From Segatella copri (GTDB taxonomy: Bacteria; Bacteroidota; Bacteroidia; Bacteroidales; Bacteroidaceae): a stretch of DNA of 64,000 nt. The stretch covers positions 62,001 to 126,000 of the forward strand of contig NZ_NMPZ01000008.1 of NCBI RefSeq assembly GCF_002224675.1, in the 5' to 3' direction. Each line of letters starts with the position of its first letter. Positions within the stretch are counted from its first letter, which is position 1. Position numbers and translations under genes: made by a program. Below are positions 1-8,057 of this stretch, piece by piece. The notes beneath the pieces are model-generated. The model did not search any database. It had not been told where the DNA came from and saw only the letters and a program-made list of their open reading frames with translations.

Positions 1-1
1 T

Positions 2-892
2 TCTCTGTATTCGAGAGAGGAACGTCAGCAGATGGTGGATGCGGTATATGGTATATACAAACATGCCATACTCAGACGCTTCAAGGATATGGATACAGAA
101 AGCAAGACCATCTATATTGCACCAGAACTGTTTGATATCCCAATCAGCGTAGGTGACCGTTCTTCTACCATACAGGATACCAGCTGCGCCTTGATGGGTA
201 CGAGATTTCCAGTGGAAGGTGATGCTGTTAGATTGTTCTTGCAATGGGGCAAGGGTCTTCACGCCCAACACCTGGACATGGATCTTAGCTGTAGGATTTC
301 ATATGATGACAAGATTGAGGAATGTGCCTACTATCATCTCACATGCACCGGTGCCAAGCATTCGGGTGACATCAGAAGCATACCGGAGATGGTGGGAACG
401 GCAGAGTATATAGATTTGTCTTTACCTGAGCTGGAGAAAGCTGGTGCCAGGTATGCGACCTTTACCTGCAATGCATACTCCTGTGGTTCACTGTCACCAA
501 ATCTTGTGGTGGGATGGATGGATTCTGCCAATGAAATGACAATATCTGAAAAAGATGGTGTTGCCTACGATCCATCATGTGTTCAGCACATGGTAAGAGT
601 GGGTGATGACAATCTTGCCAAGGGACTTGTCTTCGGGGTTCTGGATATAGCCAGAAGAGAAATCATTTGGTTGGAAATGCCAGTCTCAGGACAAACGCTT
701 CGTTCTGCTTGTAGAGAAGACATAGAGGCGCTGCTCAAGAGACTTCAAAGAAAACTTAAGATTGGAGAGCTCCTTCGATTAAAGGCAGAGGCACAAGGTC
801 TTAAAATCTTGTTTGATGAGAGTCAGGCAGACGAAAGCTATACCTATGAATGGGCTTTGAATCCGGCAGAGGTAAGCAAGCTCTTGTATTGA
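2..892 (+). CDS. TerD-like domain protein, 5'-truncated by window edge
   Basis: The reading frame is open from base 2, so the true start probably lies before the window; the first ATG inside is at 32. Segments around HLDMDLSCRISYDD, KHSGDI, EYIDLSLPEL and VVGWMDSANE resemble the TerD-like (tellurite/stress, calcium-binding) region of the MXAN_6230/SCO0854 RING-domain family, where a 'HxDLDL...KHSGDI...G..EFIDLDL' pattern is typical. No RING cysteines are visible in this part. A strong hairpin follows the stop. The role in stress or phage response is known only for the wider TerD family and is not shown here. Confidence 0.5.
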   Translation, partial: SLYSREERQQMVDAVYGIYKHAILRRFKDMDTESKTIYIAPELFDIPISVGDRSSTIQDTSCALMGTRFPVEGDAVRLFLQWGKGLHAQHLDMDLSCRISYDDKIEECAYYHLTCTGAKHSGDIRSIPEMVGTAEYIDLSLPELEKAGARYATFTCNAYSCGSLSPNLVVGWMDSANEMTISEKDGVAYDPSCVQHMVRVGDDNLAKGLVFGVLDIARREIIWLEMPVSGQTLRSACREDIEALLKRLQRKLKIGELLRLKAEAQGLKILFDESQADESYTYEWALNPAEVSKLLY

Positions 893-927
893 AAGAACAA
901 CGACTCTATTGCGGAATACAATTACTC

Positions 928-977
928 CTCACATGATGAAGGTTTTTAAAATGCCAAAAGCCTTCATCATGTGATGA
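928..977. terminator. Hairpin terminator after TerD-like gene
   Basis: CTCACATGATGAAGG pairs with CCTTCATCATGTGATGAG around an A/T loop. It can act on either strand, and the nearest user is the plus-strand gene ending at 892. Confidence 0.6.
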
Positions 978-1070
978 GTATCATAGGTCTGTAGTAGTCC
1001 AAAACAAACATCCCTTCATTAAATATTCTTAAATAATAAACCTATAAGTTGTACATTTAAACTTTTTTTG

Positions 1071-1078
1071 TATCTTCG
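1071..1078 (+). promoter_or_regulatory. Promoter -7 element of the toxin/antitoxin pair
   Basis: TATCTTCG is one base from the Bacteroidetes core TAnnTTTG and lies 21 bases before the ATG at 1099, so it marks 1099 as the intended start region. Confidence 0.5.
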
Positions 1079-1098
1079 CATTATAAAATAGTACGATT

Positions 1099-1651
1099 AT
1101 GAGATTCGATCGTTATCACAGAAAACGAGCACCTCTGGGCTGTCAGATATGACGACTGCCTTGACAACGTTCTTGATTCCATACTTGGACAATGGAACGA
1201 TGTTGCATGGTTACGCAACTTCTTTAAGCAGAATACAGATGATTTAGCCTCCTACTTCAAAATCACAAATGTCAACCAAGCCAGTTATGATACGATTGAA
1301 GATAGTGAACGCTTACAGTGTCTCATCATGGACATATCTCCAGATGCAGACCTTGACAAGATTTTCCGTCCATTGGAAAATTGTCGTACTTCAGAAATGC
1401 TTTTGGATAAGGAAAAGGCACGCCTTCGAAACACCCCTCGCCATGCTTCGTGGCTTCGAATTTATGCCATCAAGCTTGAACCAGGTATTTATATCATTAC
1501 AGGAGGGGCTATCAAGTTAACCCGTACCATGCATGAACGTGAACATACGTTAGTAGAACTTGCCCGTATGGAAAAAGTGAGACGTTTTTTGATTAACAAC
1601 GATATTGCCGATAAGGACTCCTTCATGGACTTCTTAAATGAAATTTTATAA
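1099..1651 (+). pseudogene. Toxin-like partner of XRE antitoxin, frameshifted at its 5' end
   Basis: The coding frame can be read from about 1103 to the stop at 1651 (DSIVITENEHLWAVRYDD onward, about 180 residues), but it contains no ATG, GTG or TTG until 1328. The only well-placed ATG, at 1099, is in another frame and stops after 17 codons. A small indel between 1099 and 1115 would restore one ORF starting 'M..IVIT'. The product has the size and position of the toxin of a two-gene type II toxin/antitoxin module, followed 18 bases later by an XRE antitoxin. A shortened 107-residue protein from 1328 is the alternative. A sequencing error cannot be excluded. Confidence 0.55.
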
Positions 1652-1669
1652 AAAAGAAAGGAGGTTATT

Positions 1670-1981
1670 ATGAAAACTGCTAATGAAATAGTTTCAAAAC
1701 TTAAAGAGCATCAGGCTTCTTCTCCATCAAAATGGCGTGAGAATGCAGAATGGCGCATGGCAAACAAGTCATGGCTTCGCTATTCTCAGCATATTGCAAT
1801 GAAAATGCTCGATAAAATGGATGAATTAGGAATGACACAGAAACGTTTGTCAGAACTTATGGGATGCAGTCAGCAATATGTGTCCAAGATTCTCAAAGGA
1901 CAAGAGAATCTATCTCTTGAAACACTGGCAAAAATTGAGCGCTGTCTCCAGATATCTATCCTGGGGAACTTAGCCAAATAA
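1670..1981 (+). CDS. XRE-family HTH protein, probable antitoxin
   Basis: This 103-residue protein has a helix-turn-helix of the XRE/Cro type near residues 54-92 (MTQKRLSELMGCSQQYVSKI). The N-terminal half (KWRENAEWRMANKSWLRYSQ) is typical of antitoxins that follow a toxin gene in Bacteroidetes. It begins 18 bases after the toxin frame and has an unusually good ribosome site, AAAGAAAGGAGG, for this phylum. It would neutralise the toxin and repress the pair. With the toxin apparently broken it may be an orphan antitoxin. Confidence 0.75.
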   Translation: MKTANEIVSKLKEHQASSPSKWRENAEWRMANKSWLRYSQHIAMKMLDKMDELGMTQKRLSELMGCSQQYVSKILKGQENLSLETLAKIERCLQISILGNLAK

Positions 1982-2035
1982 TGTTGCTGAAAAAAAGAAT
2001 AATCTTCTTAAGAAAATACCCTTCATTAGAAAATA

Positions 2036-2072
2036 ATGGCTGGTTTGAGATTCTTTATCCCAAACTAGCCAT
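2036..2072. terminator. Bidirectional hairpin between convergent genes
   Basis: ATGGCTGGTTTG pairs with CAAACTAGCCAT. A-rich and T-rich flanks on either side allow it to end both the plus-strand antitoxin and the minus-strand HAD gene. Confidence 0.6.
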
Positions 2073-2100
2073 CATTATATTAGAAAATATTTGCCATATT

Positions 2101-2712
2101 CTAAAAAACACAGACGCCTAATTGCTGTCTTAAGTCTAGACTTCCAGTGAAAAGGATACCATGGATCCCCACACGATTGGCACCATCTACATTCACTTGC
2201 CGATCATCGATGAAGATGCTTTCCGATGCCTGTAGATCATAACGATTCAGAAGAAGTTGATAAATCTCCGGATTGGGCTTTACCATCTTCTCCTCACCAC
2301 TCACAACGATTCCTTCAAACATATCAAACAGACGTGCATGGACTTCCCTGACTAATGGGAAAGTCTCATGAGACCAGTTGGTAAGGCAGAACAAATGATA
2401 GCCTCTATTCTTTAACTCGGACATGATTTCATAGATTCCGGGAATTTCACCACCATCCATATCCTTGTAACAATACCAGTAAGCACCTATGTAAGGAGCA
2501 TACTTGGGAAAAGCCTGCTTTAATTCGAAAATACATTCATCTATTGGCTTTCCCAAGTCTGTCTGATCATTCCATTCATTCGTCACCACATGATCGATTA
2601 TCCACCTAGCCTTCTCCCTGTCGCCATGAAACAGAGTGGTATAGAGGTTCATGCGCATCCAGTTCACCAATACGCTTCCTACATCAAAGATGATATTCTT
2701 GTATCTACTCAT
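2101..2712 (-). CDS. HAD-superfamily hydrolase
   Basis: This 203-residue cytosolic phosphatase-like protein has HAD motif I in the N-terminus, written here as IIFDVGSVLVNW: the usual DxDxT/V is changed to DVGSV, as in many YihX-like members. Motif II is LTNWS near residue 107, the motif III lysine lies in KPNPEIY, and motif IV is FIDDRQVN. It therefore belongs to the DUF4743/YihX-type HAD-IA phosphatases acting on small sugar phosphates. The substrate cannot be told. The neighbour 20 bases upstream is a flavodoxin/ferredoxin protein, probably in the same transcript. Confidence 0.8.
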   Translation of the reverse strand: MSRYKNIIFDVGSVLVNWMRMNLYTTLFHGDREKARWIIDHVVTNEWNDQTDLGKPIDECIFELKQAFPKYAPYIGAYWYCYKDMDGGEIPGIYEIMSELKNRGYHLFCLTNWSHETFPLVREVHARLFDMFEGIVVSGEEKMVKPNPEIYQLLLNRYDLQASESIFIDDRQVNVDGANRVGIHGILFTGSLDLRQQLGVCVF

Positions 2713-2732
2713 TGCAGTCTACATCTTATGTT

Positions 2733-3527
2733 TTAACTTTTTACATAGAAGAACTCAGGCTGCTTGGATTCGGCAAAGGCCTTCTCAAATTTCCAGCTGA
2801 CTGCCTTATATAACAGACCTCCAAATTGGCGGGCATGCTGAGGGCAGACCACTACACATCTACCACACGAGATACATTTCTTTTCGTTGGTCTTATATGG
2901 TTCGTCCTGAGTAATGGCTCCGACAGGGCACATCTTCACACAAGCATGGCAGGAAGTACATTTTCCCTTGCTTCCTTCTGGATGCAAGGGAATTGGCTTA
3001 GTATCACGATATGGGCGGTTGCCATTTACCATCAGCCGGCTAACTGCTGCCATCTTTGAAATCTGGGATAGAAGTTGACTACTCTTTGAAGCGAAATCAT
3101 GGAGTTTGGCCATATCATCAGCATCAGGTCTTCCCTCTGCAATCTTAGGGAAAATGGAATGCTGGGCTATGACGGCAGCCGCAGAAAGTATCTTGAAGCC
3201 ATGGGATTCCACCAGGTCCTTCAGCTCGATGAGCGTATCATCGTAGGCTCTGTTACCATAGACACATACTATGATGGCTGGGGTATTGTTTCCAAGAAAA
3301 CGTCTCAATGAACGAACTGCCATTTCAGGAACTCTACCAGCATAGGAAGGTACTCCCACAATCAACAAATCCTCTTCACTTCCAAGCGAGACATCATCCT
3401 TCAGCATATCAGAAGTGATGTCATACTCCTTAACTGGCTTCTGAAACTGGGATGCAATCTCACGGACTACACGTCTTGTTGAAAAAGTGGCGCTATAATA
3501 GACCAAGTGGATGTTTTTAATATTCAT
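2733..3527 (-). CDS. EFR1-type flavodoxin/ferredoxin fusion protein
   Basis: This 264-residue protein has an N-terminal flavodoxin-like fold (YYSATFSTRRVVREIA, then VGVPSYAGRVPE) followed by two 4Fe-4S clusters: CTSCHACVKMCP near residue 189 and CISCGRCVVVCP near residue 218. It matches the EFR1 family of predicted anaerobic electron-transfer proteins. It is cytosolic, and its partner oxidoreductase is not identified. It has its own minus-strand promoter at 3551-3558 and is probably co-transcribed with the HAD gene downstream. Confidence 0.85.
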   Translation of the reverse strand: MNIKNIHLVYYSATFSTRRVVREIASQFQKPVKEYDITSDMLKDDVSLGSEEDLLIVGVPSYAGRVPEMAVRSLRRFLGNNTPAIIVCVYGNRAYDDTLIELKDLVESHGFKILSAAAVIAQHSIFPKIAEGRPDADDMAKLHDFASKSSQLLSQISKMAAVSRLMVNGNRPYRDTKPIPLHPEGSKGKCTSCHACVKMCPVGAITQDEPYKTNEKKCISCGRCVVVCPQHARQFGGLLYKAVSWKFEKAFAESKQPEFFYVKS

Positions 3528-3550
3528 AATGTCATTGTATATTTAGAATG

Positions 3551-3608
3551 CAAAGATACGATTTTTATGTTAAACCAGCAATTGATTTGAAGATTTTTGT
3601 TATCTTTG
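3551..3608. promoter_or_regulatory. Divergent promoter pair (EFR1 gene / LysR gene)
   Basis: CAAAGATA at 3551-3558 is TATCTTTG on the minus strand, reading toward the EFR1 gene. TATCTTTG at 3601-3608 reads toward the LysR gene. Both match the TAnnTTTG core, and the 43-base overlap zone is a likely LysR binding region. Confidence 0.65.
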
Positions 3609-3672
3609 CAGAAAATTTGAATTACTGGGTATAATATTGACGAGGTTTTTTGAAAAGACAAAGGAACATACA

Positions 3673-4566
3673 ATGATAGATACAAGACTGAAAGTTTTCA
3701 GAAGTGTGGCTACACTCCTGAGTTTCACTAAGGCTGCCAACGAACTGTTCATCAGTCAGCCTGCCATCAGCAAGCACATACAGGAGCTTGAAAAGGAATA
3801 TGGGGTGCAACTGTTCGACAGAATCGGCAATCGCATCCAGCTCACCCGTGCCGGACAACTTATGCTTGACCATGCCTGCAAGATTATCAATGCCTATCAG
3901 AATCTCGATTTCGACATGAAGAAACTCACTGAGAAATCAGGTGGCGAACTGCGCATCGGAGCCAGTACCACCATCTCGCAATATGTTCTCCCCGAACTGA
4001 TTGCTGAATTCAGGAAACAATATCCCGATATTCGTCTTACCCTGCTCAGCGGAAATTCTCATGAGATAGAGGACGCTCTTGCTGCTGGAAGAATAGACCT
4101 GGGCATGGTGGAAGGCATCAAGCGTCAGCCCACCTTTAAATACACTCCTTTCATGAAAGATGAGCTGGTGGCGTTCGTACATTGTTCCAATCCCCTAGCC
4201 CAACAAGACGAGATTTCCCTGGAATTTCTCAAACAGATACCTATAGTGCTGCGTGAATTAGGCTCCGGAACTTTGGATGTCATCCAAAATGCCCTGCAAA
4301 AAAACGGTATTGATCTTTCTGATCTGAACATAGAGATGAATCTGGGAACCACAGAGGGCATCAAGCATTTCGTGGAACATTCCTTATGCATGGGTATCAT
4401 CAGCGTAAGAGCCATCTACAGGAGTATCTATGAACAAGTTTTCAAGGTTCTGGAAATTGAAGACCTAAAGATGGAACGAGAATTTCTGTTTGTAGAGAAG
4501 AGAGGCGAAACCGCCAAACTCCAGCAGACATTCAAGAGATTCATAACCAGTGGTTATAACGTATAG
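3673..4566 (+). CDS. LysR-family transcriptional regulator
   Basis: This is a 297-residue regulator with a winged HTH at the N-terminus (FTKAANELFISQPAISKHIQ) and a LysR substrate-binding domain from about residue 90 (LRIGASTTISQYVLPELI). I chose the ATG at 3673 (MIDTRLKVF) over 3637 because LysR proteins start about 10 residues before the first helix. CysB/CbbR-like members sense a small anion or metabolite. The next gene on the same strand is a YeiH-type exporter, a pairing seen elsewhere, so it probably controls that transporter. Confidence 0.88.
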   Translation: MIDTRLKVFRSVATLLSFTKAANELFISQPAISKHIQELEKEYGVQLFDRIGNRIQLTRAGQLMLDHACKIINAYQNLDFDMKKLTEKSGGELRIGASTTISQYVLPELIAEFRKQYPDIRLTLLSGNSHEIEDALAAGRIDLGMVEGIKRQPTFKYTPFMKDELVAFVHCSNPLAQQDEISLEFLKQIPIVLRELGSGTLDVIQNALQKNGIDLSDLNIEMNLGTTEGIKHFVEHSLCMGIISVRAIYRSIYEQVFKVLEIEDLKMEREFLFVEKRGETAKLQQTFKRFITSGYNV

Positions 4567-4600
4567 TTATTATGTATATACAGCATCTCATGATTTTTCG

Positions 4601-4608
4601 TACCTTTG
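4601..4608 (+). promoter_or_regulatory. Promoter -7 element before the YeiH-type gene
   Basis: TACCTTTG is a perfect core. It lies 43 bases before the ATG at 4651, between the LysR stop and the transporter start. Confidence 0.6.
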
Positions 4609-4650
4609 CACCTGCTTTTCAAAAGCGATTAACCGACAAAAAAGAAAAAT

Positions 4651-5697
4651 ATGAGATTATCAGAACAAAGGAGCAGTATGCTGCATGGCGTATTGCTCAT
4701 CGCACTCTTCGCATGCGCTGCCTTCTACATCGGTGGCATGGACTGGGTGAAAGCTCTTTCGTTTAGCCCCATGGTGGTGGGCATCATCATTGGTATGCTC
4801 TATGCAAACAGTTTACGTAACAACCTGCCCGACACCTGGGTACCGGGCATCAAGTTTTGCAGTAAGCGAATCCTCCGCACAGGCATCATCCTTTATGGTT
4901 TCAAGCTTACCTTCCAGGATGTGATGGCTGTGGGCTTCTCTGCCATCGTAATGGATGCCATCATCGTATGCGGCACCATCGGCTTGGGAATCCTGGTGGG
5001 AAGACTCCTGAAAATTGACCGCAGTATCGCACTGCTCACCGCTTGCGGAAGTGCCATCTGTGGAGCTGCAGCAGTATTGGGTGTGGATGGGGCCATTCGT
5101 CCGAAGCCTTACAAGACGGCAGTAGCCGTAGCCACCGTAGTCATCTTTGGAACATTATCCATGTTCCTCTACCCTATTCTCTACAGGGCTGGCATCTTTG
5201 ACCTATCACCAGATATGATGGGACTCTTTACGGGTTCCACCGTTCATGAAGTAGCCCATGTGGTAGGTGCAGCCAATGCCATGGGAGCCGAGGTGAGCAA
5301 CAATGCCATCATTGTAAAGATGATAAGGGTGATGATGCTGGTACCGGTATTACTGGTAATTGCATGGACCGTTGCAAGGGATGTTGCCAAAAGAGACTGT
5401 TTGAAAAATACTGATACCAACAAGCCTAAAATCAGCATTCCATGGTTTGCCATTCTCTTCCTGGTAGTGATTGGATTCAATTCTCTTGGTTTGCTTCCGG
5501 AAAGCATAGTGGATTGGATTAACCAACTGGATACCTTCCTCCTGACCATGGCAATGGCAGCATTGGGAGCCGAGACAAGCTTTGACAAATTCAAGAAAGC
5601 TGGCATTAAGCCTTTCCTCTTGGCTGCCATTCTTTATTGCTGGCTCATCGTAGGTGGATATTGTCTGGTTAAGTTTGCCATACCTTACTTACAATAA
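4651..5697 (+). CDS. YeiH/YeeE-like putative sulfate exporter family protein
   Basis: This 348-residue inner-membrane protein has about ten hydrophobic segments. Conserved YeiH-family stretches are visible: PMVVGIIIGMLYAN, LRTGIILYGFKL, ACGSAICGAAAVLGV and TGSTVHEVAHVVGA. Members are predicted secondary transporters annotated as sulfate exporters, though substrates are poorly proven. Downstream of a LysR regulator and with its own TACCTTTG promoter, it is probably induced by that regulator. The start at 4651 leaves a 43-base leader. The family assignment is firm and the substrate is not. Confidence 0.85.
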   Translation: MRLSEQRSSMLHGVLLIALFACAAFYIGGMDWVKALSFSPMVVGIIIGMLYANSLRNNLPDTWVPGIKFCSKRILRTGIILYGFKLTFQDVMAVGFSAIVMDAIIVCGTIGLGILVGRLLKIDRSIALLTACGSAICGAAAVLGVDGAIRPKPYKTAVAVATVVIFGTLSMFLYPILYRAGIFDLSPDMMGLFTGSTVHEVAHVVGAANAMGAEVSNNAIIVKMIRVMMLVPVLLVIAWTVARDVAKRDCLKNTDTNKPKISIPWFAILFLVVIGFNSLGLLPESIVDWINQLDTFLLTMAMAALGAETSFDKFKKAGIKPFLLAAILYCWLIVGGYCLVKFAIPYLQ

Positions 5698-5728
5698 TAG
5701 TATCACATATATGATACCGTCAAAACTG

Positions 5729-5769
5729 AATATCCATGTGAAAAATTGAACGATTCACATGGATATTTT
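5729..5769. terminator. Bidirectional terminator
   Basis: AATATCCATGTGAA pairs with TTCACATGGATATT, followed by TTTTATT on the plus strand. It sits between the YeiH-type gene and the convergent PIN/ATPase operon. Confidence 0.75.
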
Positions 5770-5784
5770 TATTCGTTAACGTTT

Positions 5785-6288
5785 TTACTTTCTTCTTCTC
5801 CTAGGAATTTCAACCGTAGGCTCGTAAGCTTTCAGTCCTTCATCACCTGTAAAGATTTCAACTTCATATCCTAAATCAGTATAAAACTTTACGACTTCAA
5901 CTATAGAAGCATCGCCTAAAGCTTGCCCTCCTATAACTGTGTCCTTCCATTTCTCTGCCAACTTTTTTAAGTTTTCAGGATTCCACAAACTGCTTTGTTC
6001 AGTAAATGCAGCCCATGGTGATTTCTCATCAGCAGAATCAATCATGATTTGAGCAAATTCCTCGCCTAATGACTTTCTGTCTCCGGAAGAATGAGCTATA
6101 TGATTCCCAGTCTCAATGATCGTTGCAAGCGGCAGAATAAAGGTTGTTCCTTTCTTCTTTTCTTCCTCTATTTTCTCAGAGACCATCTCGTATGTAACCA
6201 AGGCTTTGCTTGGACCACAAGTTTCCTTGCCAGGTACTTTGAGCCAAACACAAAGTACACTCGTATCAATCACCAATACCTTTCTCAT
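5785..6288 (-). CDS. PIN-like ribonuclease-fold protein paired with an ATPase
   Basis: This 167-residue protein starts KVLVIDTSVLCVWL, a PIN-type first strand with the metal-binding Asp. An Asp in GQALGDASIVEV (about residue 128) and EIFTGDEGLKAY (about 148) supply later acidic positions, and the C-terminus is basic (RRRRK). PIN proteins cut RNA with divalent metal. Its start codon overlaps the stop of the upstream ATPase as TAATG, so the two are translationally coupled and probably act together. A toxin-like or anti-phage effector role is inference. Confidence 0.6.
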   Translation of the reverse strand: MRKVLVIDTSVLCVWLKVPGKETCGPSKALVTYEMVSEKIEEEKKKGTTFILPLATIIETGNHIAHSSGDRKSLGEEFAQIMIDSADEKSPWAAFTEQSSLWNPENLKKLAEKWKDTVIGGQALGDASIVEVVKFYTDLGYEVEIFTGDEGLKAYEPTVEIPRRRRK

Positions 6289-7376
6289 TATATTTTATCA
6301 TTAACCATCATTCTACCAATTGTTCCTGAAGCCATCAATTTGGCTAGATTCTCTTTTTCTTCCAAGAGATTGACATGACTATCACCATTCTCATCACGGG
6401 TAACATAGCTGACAAACGGAATCATCTTGTTGCCTAACTCATCTAACAAAACTGGATTATGCGTCGTACAGAGCACATCAACCTGGCGCTGTCGTGACAA
6501 ATCCTTCAACATATCAACCAACTCCTTTGCACGAGAAGGATGCAAGCCATTATCCACCTCTTCGATAAGCAACAAACTATGAGGTGCAACCGTCAAAAGA
6601 GCTACGACAATCGCTATAAAACGAAGCGTACCATCACTCATACCTCTTGCATCAACAGGTTGTTCGGGATTCCAATCCTCATAACAATAAAGCATGGCAT
6701 CCGACTTAATCAGGCCAACAGGCTCAGATATCACCTTGTTAATATCACGCTCAGGAAGTGGTCGAACATAGCTAGACACCAGTGCTTCCACCTTCTTCTT
6801 TTCCTCAGGTGCCAATGCACATAAAACGCCAGCTACATTACTACCATCAGACTTCAACTCTTTTGAAATCTTGCAGTAATCACGCATCTTAGCAGGAACA
6901 GGATCAAGAATGATGATATTTCTAAAAGTAGCATATATCTTAGCCCAAAAATCTAGAAATATTGGAACATCATACATTTTCCATGTGATATTGCGAGCAG
7001 AATCAATAAACTTGCCAGGAACGACATCATCGCCTTCTATACCTAAACGATGAATTTCACAAGGACCAAAACTGAAAACTGAATTCCGTTTAATCACTCT
7101 CAAATCAAGAAGATAATAACTTCCATCAATTTCTATTTCTATCTCAATACAGAAAAAATCCTCACCTCTACGGATAATCCAGTCTTCCCCACCTCTAACA
7201 GCCTGGATGGCATCAAGAAGGCTCTTACCTTCCCCCACAGCACGGAGAAAGGCAAACGCATCTAACACATTTGACTTACCACTAGCATTGGTTCCGATAA
7301 GGATACCCAAAGAATCGATATATATAGTAGAGTCCTTAAAGCTCTTCCAGTTTTGTAACCTAATCTTTGTAATCAT
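6288..7376 (-). CDS. AAA/ABC-type (OLD-like) ATPase
   Basis: This 362-residue protein has Walker A GTNASGKSN near residue 29, a Walker B region LLLIEEVDNGLHPSRA near 270, and the H-motif LCTTHNPVLLDEL near 305. This is the architecture of the SMC/RecF-like 'AAA_21' ATPases found in defence modules and OLD nucleases, but no TOPRIM domain is present. The PIN-like protein encoded directly after it, with a one-base stop/start overlap, could be the nuclease that the ATPase controls. A TAGCTTTG promoter lies at 7411-7418 on the minus strand. Confidence 0.8.
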   Translation of the reverse strand: MITKIRLQNWKSFKDSTIYIDSLGILIGTNASGKSNVLDAFAFLRAVGEGKSLLDAIQAVRGGEDWIIRRGEDFFCIEIEIEIDGSYYLLDLRVIKRNSVFSFGPCEIHRLGIEGDDVVPGKFIDSARNITWKMYDVPIFLDFWAKIYATFRNIIILDPVPAKMRDYCKISKELKSDGSNVAGVLCALAPEEKKKVEALVSSYVRPLPERDINKVISEPVGLIKSDAMLYCYEDWNPEQPVDARGMSDGTLRFIAIVVALLTVAPHSLLLIEEVDNGLHPSRAKELVDMLKDLSRQRQVDVLCTTHNPVLLDELGNKMIPFVSYVTRDENGDSHVNLLEEKENLAKLMASGTIGRMMVNDKI

Positions 7377-7410
7377 TGCCCATGTTTATTTAACTCAATA
7401 TAATAATTTG

Positions 7411-7418
7411 CAAAGCTA
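7411..7418 (-). promoter_or_regulatory. Promoter of the ATPase-PIN operon
   Basis: CAAAGCTA on the plus strand is TAGCTTTG on the minus strand, 35 bases before the ATPase start. Confidence 0.5.
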
Positions 7419-7523
7419 ATCATTTTTTCTGAAACAAACAAGAAAATCGCAATAATTCTGCAAGTAACCAGCAAATTACCTAAAAAAAGTAGAACGATTC
7501 ACAAGGATATTCTCATTTTTTAT

Positions 7524-7531
7524 TACCTTTG
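7524..7531 (+). promoter_or_regulatory. Promoter that fixes the start of the deoxynucleotide hydrolase-like gene
   Basis: TACCTTTG overlaps the ATG at 7529, so transcription must begin downstream of it and the usable start is the ATG at 7628. Confidence 0.6.
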
Positions 7532-7627
7532 CAGCCATATTCTAAATATCATAGTCAATATGACTATCATAAAATAGAGGGGAAGGCTCCTCAATGGGGA
7601 ATAAGTACATTTAACGCAGCAGAAATC

Positions 7628-8041
7628 ATGAAGAAGAAAATATATTTTGCAGGTTCTATTCGTGGAGGGAGAAACTTTGCTGATCTCTACAGAAAGATGA
7701 TTGAACATATGCAGCGCACTGACATCGTACTGACCGAACATATAGGTCAGGATGACATCAATCTCATGGAAAAAGGCAGGATGAGTGATGCAGAAATCTA
7801 CAACCAGGACACAGCATGGCTTCAGGAGAGCGACATGGTGGTAGCCGAGTGCAGCAATCCTTCACTTGGTGTGGGTTATGAATTGGCGTATGCCGAGAGT
7901 AGAGGTATTCCTTGTCACATCTTCTATGACAAGAGCAAGACTCAGCTTTCAGCCATGCTTACAGGTAATCCCTACTTCGTGATTTACCCTTATCAAACAG
8001 AAGAGGAACTATTCTCTTTAATGGATAAGATTTTGTCATAG
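7628..8041 (+). CDS. Nucleoside 2-deoxyribosyltransferase-like N-hydrolase
   Basis: This 137-residue protein starts MKKKIYFAGSIRGG, the signature of the DNPH1/Rcl and nucleoside deoxyribosyltransferase superfamily, which cleaves the N-glycosidic bond of deoxynucleoside monophosphates. DTAWLQESDMVVAECSNPS and GVGYELAYAES carry the family's Asp and Glu active-site residues. It probably recycles or cleanses deoxynucleotides in the cytosol. A longer start at 7529 is ruled out by the promoter. The DUF5131 gene begins 16 bases after the stop, probably in the same operon. Confidence 0.8.
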   Translation: MKKKIYFAGSIRGGRNFADLYRKMIEHMQRTDIVLTEHIGQDDINLMEKGRMSDAEIYNQDTAWLQESDMVVAECSNPSLGVGYELAYAESRGIPCHIFYDKSKTQLSAMLTGNPYFVIYPYQTEEELFSLMDKILS

Positions 8042-8057
8042 AAGCAATTATCACTAT

